From JACDAN01 sp036380355 (GTDB lineage Bacteria; Actinomycetota; Thermoleophilia; Gaiellales; Gaiellaceae), in contig DASVEW010000081.1 of the NCBI GenBank assembly GCA_036380355.1, forward strand, positions 1-13,224: a stretch of 13,224 nucleotides of DNA. The letters are read 5' to 3'. Numbering within the stretch: position 1 is the stretch's first letter; each line of letters begins with the position of its first letter. The position numbers and the translations under genes are program-made. This document shows, piece after piece, positions 11,554 through 13,224 of the stretch. The notes beneath the pieces are model-generated. The model searched no databases. It had not been told where the DNA came from and saw only the letters and a list, made by a program, of their open reading frames with translations.

Positions 11554-13218
11554 ATGGCTCAGGCGCCTCCGCGAAGCCTGGGGCGCATCTCCGAGATCGC
11601 CCAGGTCGCCGTCCGTCACGGCTTCGGCTACTTCTTCCACCGAAACCGACTAGGCGATCTCGTTCCGGGGAACGGCGACGGCGCGGCTGCGGTCGACGTG
11701 CCCTCGGAGCGCGGCCGGCACCTCCGCGAGCTCCTCGACGAGCTCGGCCCGACCTTCGTGAAGTTCGGCCAGCTCCTCTCAATGCGGCCCGACGTCCTGC
11801 CGCCGGACATCATCGCCGAGCTCCGCGGCCTGCAGGACGACGTCACGCCGTTCCCCTACGAGGAAGCGGCTCAGGTGATCCAGGAGGACCTCGGCCAACC
11901 GGTCGAGCGCCTGTTCCGGGAGTTCGATCCGGTCCCGATGGCGGCCGCCTCGATCGGACAGGTCCACGGGGCCCTCCTGCCGAACGGCCGTCGCGTCGCC
12001 GTCAAGGTGCAGCGACCCGGCGCCCCGCGGCAGATCGAGGCCGACCTGAACCTCATGTACCAGGCGGCGCGGCTCGCGAAGGAGCGGGTGCGGGCGCTCG
12101 ACTTCATCGACGCGCAGGGCCTCGTCGACGAGTTCGCGCGCTCGATCCGGCAGGAGCTCGACTACCGGCTCGAGGGGCGTAACGCCGAGACCTTTCGGAA
12201 GAACTTCGCCGGCCACCCGCACGTCAAGGTGCCGCGCGTCTACTGGAGCTACACGCGGCCGCGGGTGCTCACGCTCGAGCACATCGACGGGACGCAGCTC
12301 GCCGACATCGACACGCTCGACTACGGCCTCGAGGAGCGGCGCCGGCTCGCCGAGGTGCTCACCGAGGCCTGGATGACGATGATCTTCCGCCACGGCTTCT
12401 TCCACGGCGATCCCCACCCGGCCAACATCCTCGTGCTCGCGCCCGAACGGATCGGTCTCGTCGACTTCGGCCTCGCCGGACGCCTGACCGACGAGGACGT
12501 CTCGAAGGCGACGCGGCTCTTCATCGACGTGTCGAACGAGAACGTCGAGGCGCTGCCGCGGCGGCTCGGCGAGCTCGGCGTCCGGTACCCGAAGGAGCGG
12601 GAGGAAGAGTTCGTCGCCGAGCTCCGCGAGCTGTTCTACCGCTACTACGGCGCGACGCTCGACGAGATCGACCCCGTGCAGGTCGTCCGCGAGGTCTTCG
12701 GGATGATCTACCGCATGAACCTCCGGCTGCCGACCCGCTTCGTTCTGCTCGACCGGTCGATCGCCACCCTCGGCTCGGTCGGCCTCGAGCTCTCGCCGGA
12801 CTTCAACGTCTTCGAGGTTGCGCAGCCGTACGCACGCAGCCTCTTGCTCGGCCGCTACACGCCGGCTCGGATCGCCTCGAGGGCCCGGCGCGAGAGCTGG
12901 AACCTCGCCCGGATCGCCGGCGAGGTCCCGTACCAGGTGCACGACGTGCTCGAGCAGGCGCGTGACGGCCAGATCGAGGTTGGATTCGTCCACAAGGGGC
13001 TGGACGAGTTCATGCACCGGATGGACGTCGTCTTCAACCGCCTCGTGATGGCGCTCGTCGTGGCCGGCGGGCTGATCGGGTCGAGCCTGATCGGGATCTT
13101 TGCGGAGGACGGCCCGCAGCTCCTGGGCCTCCACGCGCTCTCCGTGCTCGGATTCGTGCTTTCCGGCATCCTGGGCGTCTGGCTCCTCTGGGGCGTCCTG
13201 CGCTCCGGACGCCTCTAG
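11554..13218 (+). CDS. AarF/UbiB/ABC1-family atypical protein kinase
   Basis: This 554-residue member of the UbiB/COQ8 family of atypical kinase-like ATPases shows all its hallmarks. There is the KxGQ motif K70-F-G-Q73 in TFVKFGQLLSMRPDVLP, the A-rich loop MAAASIGQVHGA (129-140), VAVKVQRP with ATP-site K151, ELDYRLEGRN carrying the ExD motif (E201, D203), HGDPHPANIL (284-293) with D286 and N291, and LVDFGLAG with D304. Two C-terminal membrane helices (about 496-515 and 529-547) anchor it, as in many bacterial homologues. In E. coli UbiB supports ubiquinone synthesis and lipid homeostasis. Actinobacteria generally use menaquinone, so the role here is open; quinone or isoprenoid-lipid handling is the likely field. 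ATG 11554 lies four bases after the phasin-like gene, with no Shine-Dalgarno sequence. The TAG stop is six bases from the window end. Confidence 0.95.
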   Translation: MAQAPPRSLGRISEIAQVAVRHGFGYFFHRNRLGDLVPGNGDGAAAVDVPSERGRHLRELLDELGPTFVKFGQLLSMRPDVLPPDIIAELRGLQDDVTPFPYEEAAQVIQEDLGQPVERLFREFDPVPMAAASIGQVHGALLPNGRRVAVKVQRPGAPRQIEADLNLMYQAARLAKERVRALDFIDAQGLVDEFARSIRQELDYRLEGRNAETFRKNFAGHPHVKVPRVYWSYTRPRVLTLEHIDGTQLADIDTLDYGLEERRRLAEVLTEAWMTMIFRHGFFHGDPHPANILVLAPERIGLVDFGLAGRLTDEDVSKATRLFIDVSNENVEALPRRLGELGVRYPKEREEEFVAELRELFYRYYGATLDEIDPVQVVREVFGMIYRMNLRLPTRFVLLDRSIATLGSVGLELSPDFNVFEVAQPYARSLLLGRYTPARIASRARRESWNLARIAGEVPYQVHDVLEQARDGQIEVGFVHKGLDEFMHRMDVVFNRLVMALVVAGGLIGSSLIGIFAEDGPQLLGLHALSVLGFVLSGILGVWLLWGVLRSGRL

Positions 13219-13224
13219 CGTTTC

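Noticed and set aside
1..13224. tRNA, rRNA, CRISPR array, transposase or phage genes
   Set aside because: No regularly spaced repeats, cloverleaf sequences or recognisable mobile-element proteins were seen; apart from small gaps the window is filled by ordinary chromosomal genes.

Overview
The window is very GC-rich (about 70% by eye), densely packed DNA with strong G/C bias at third codon positions. The gene set fits a deep-branching actinobacterium such as Thermoleophilia (Gaiellales or Solirubrobacterales): a decaprenyl-phosphate phosphoribosyltransferase-type UbiA protein, an OmpR/HisKA two-component system, a queA-tgt-yajC-secDF operon with SecD and SecF fused, and leaderless-type promoters. 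The phylum is an inference from style and gene content. No marker gene in the window proves it.

Left part (1-1898), minus strand: the first 79 residues of an NAD-dependent epimerase/dehydratase cut by the window edge, then a 316-base gap packed with stem-loops and an imperfect direct repeat, then a CPA1-type cation/proton antiporter made only of its membrane domain.

Middle (1899-5578), plus strand: a secreted protein of unknown function, an OmpR/PhoB response regulator, a 177-base interval that folds on itself from end to end and also holds a possible 51-codon ORF, a membrane histidine kinase, and a UbiA-family prenyl-phosphate phosphoribosyltransferase overlapping the kinase by 14 bases. 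A coiled-coil protein of unknown function (5575-6033, minus) converges on it and shares the four bases CTAG as both stop codons.

Right part (6059-13218), plus strand, probably one operon: queA and tgt (queuosine modification of tRNA; ATGA overlap), yajC and a fused secDF (Sec translocon accessory complex), a small phasin-like coiled-coil gene overlapping secDF by 17 bases, and an AarF/UbiB-family atypical kinase with two C-terminal membrane helices.

The most notable signal is the interval 3152-3328 between response regulator and kinase. Its two 27-base ends are near-perfect inverted complements, and one arm pairs with the only strong Shine-Dalgarno sequence there and with the ATG behind it. 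A second recurrent signal is a TANNNT box (one copy lacks the first T) exactly six bases before the start codon of four genes, which suggests leaderless transcripts and helps fix starts. No tRNA, rRNA, CRISPR array, transposase or phage gene was found.
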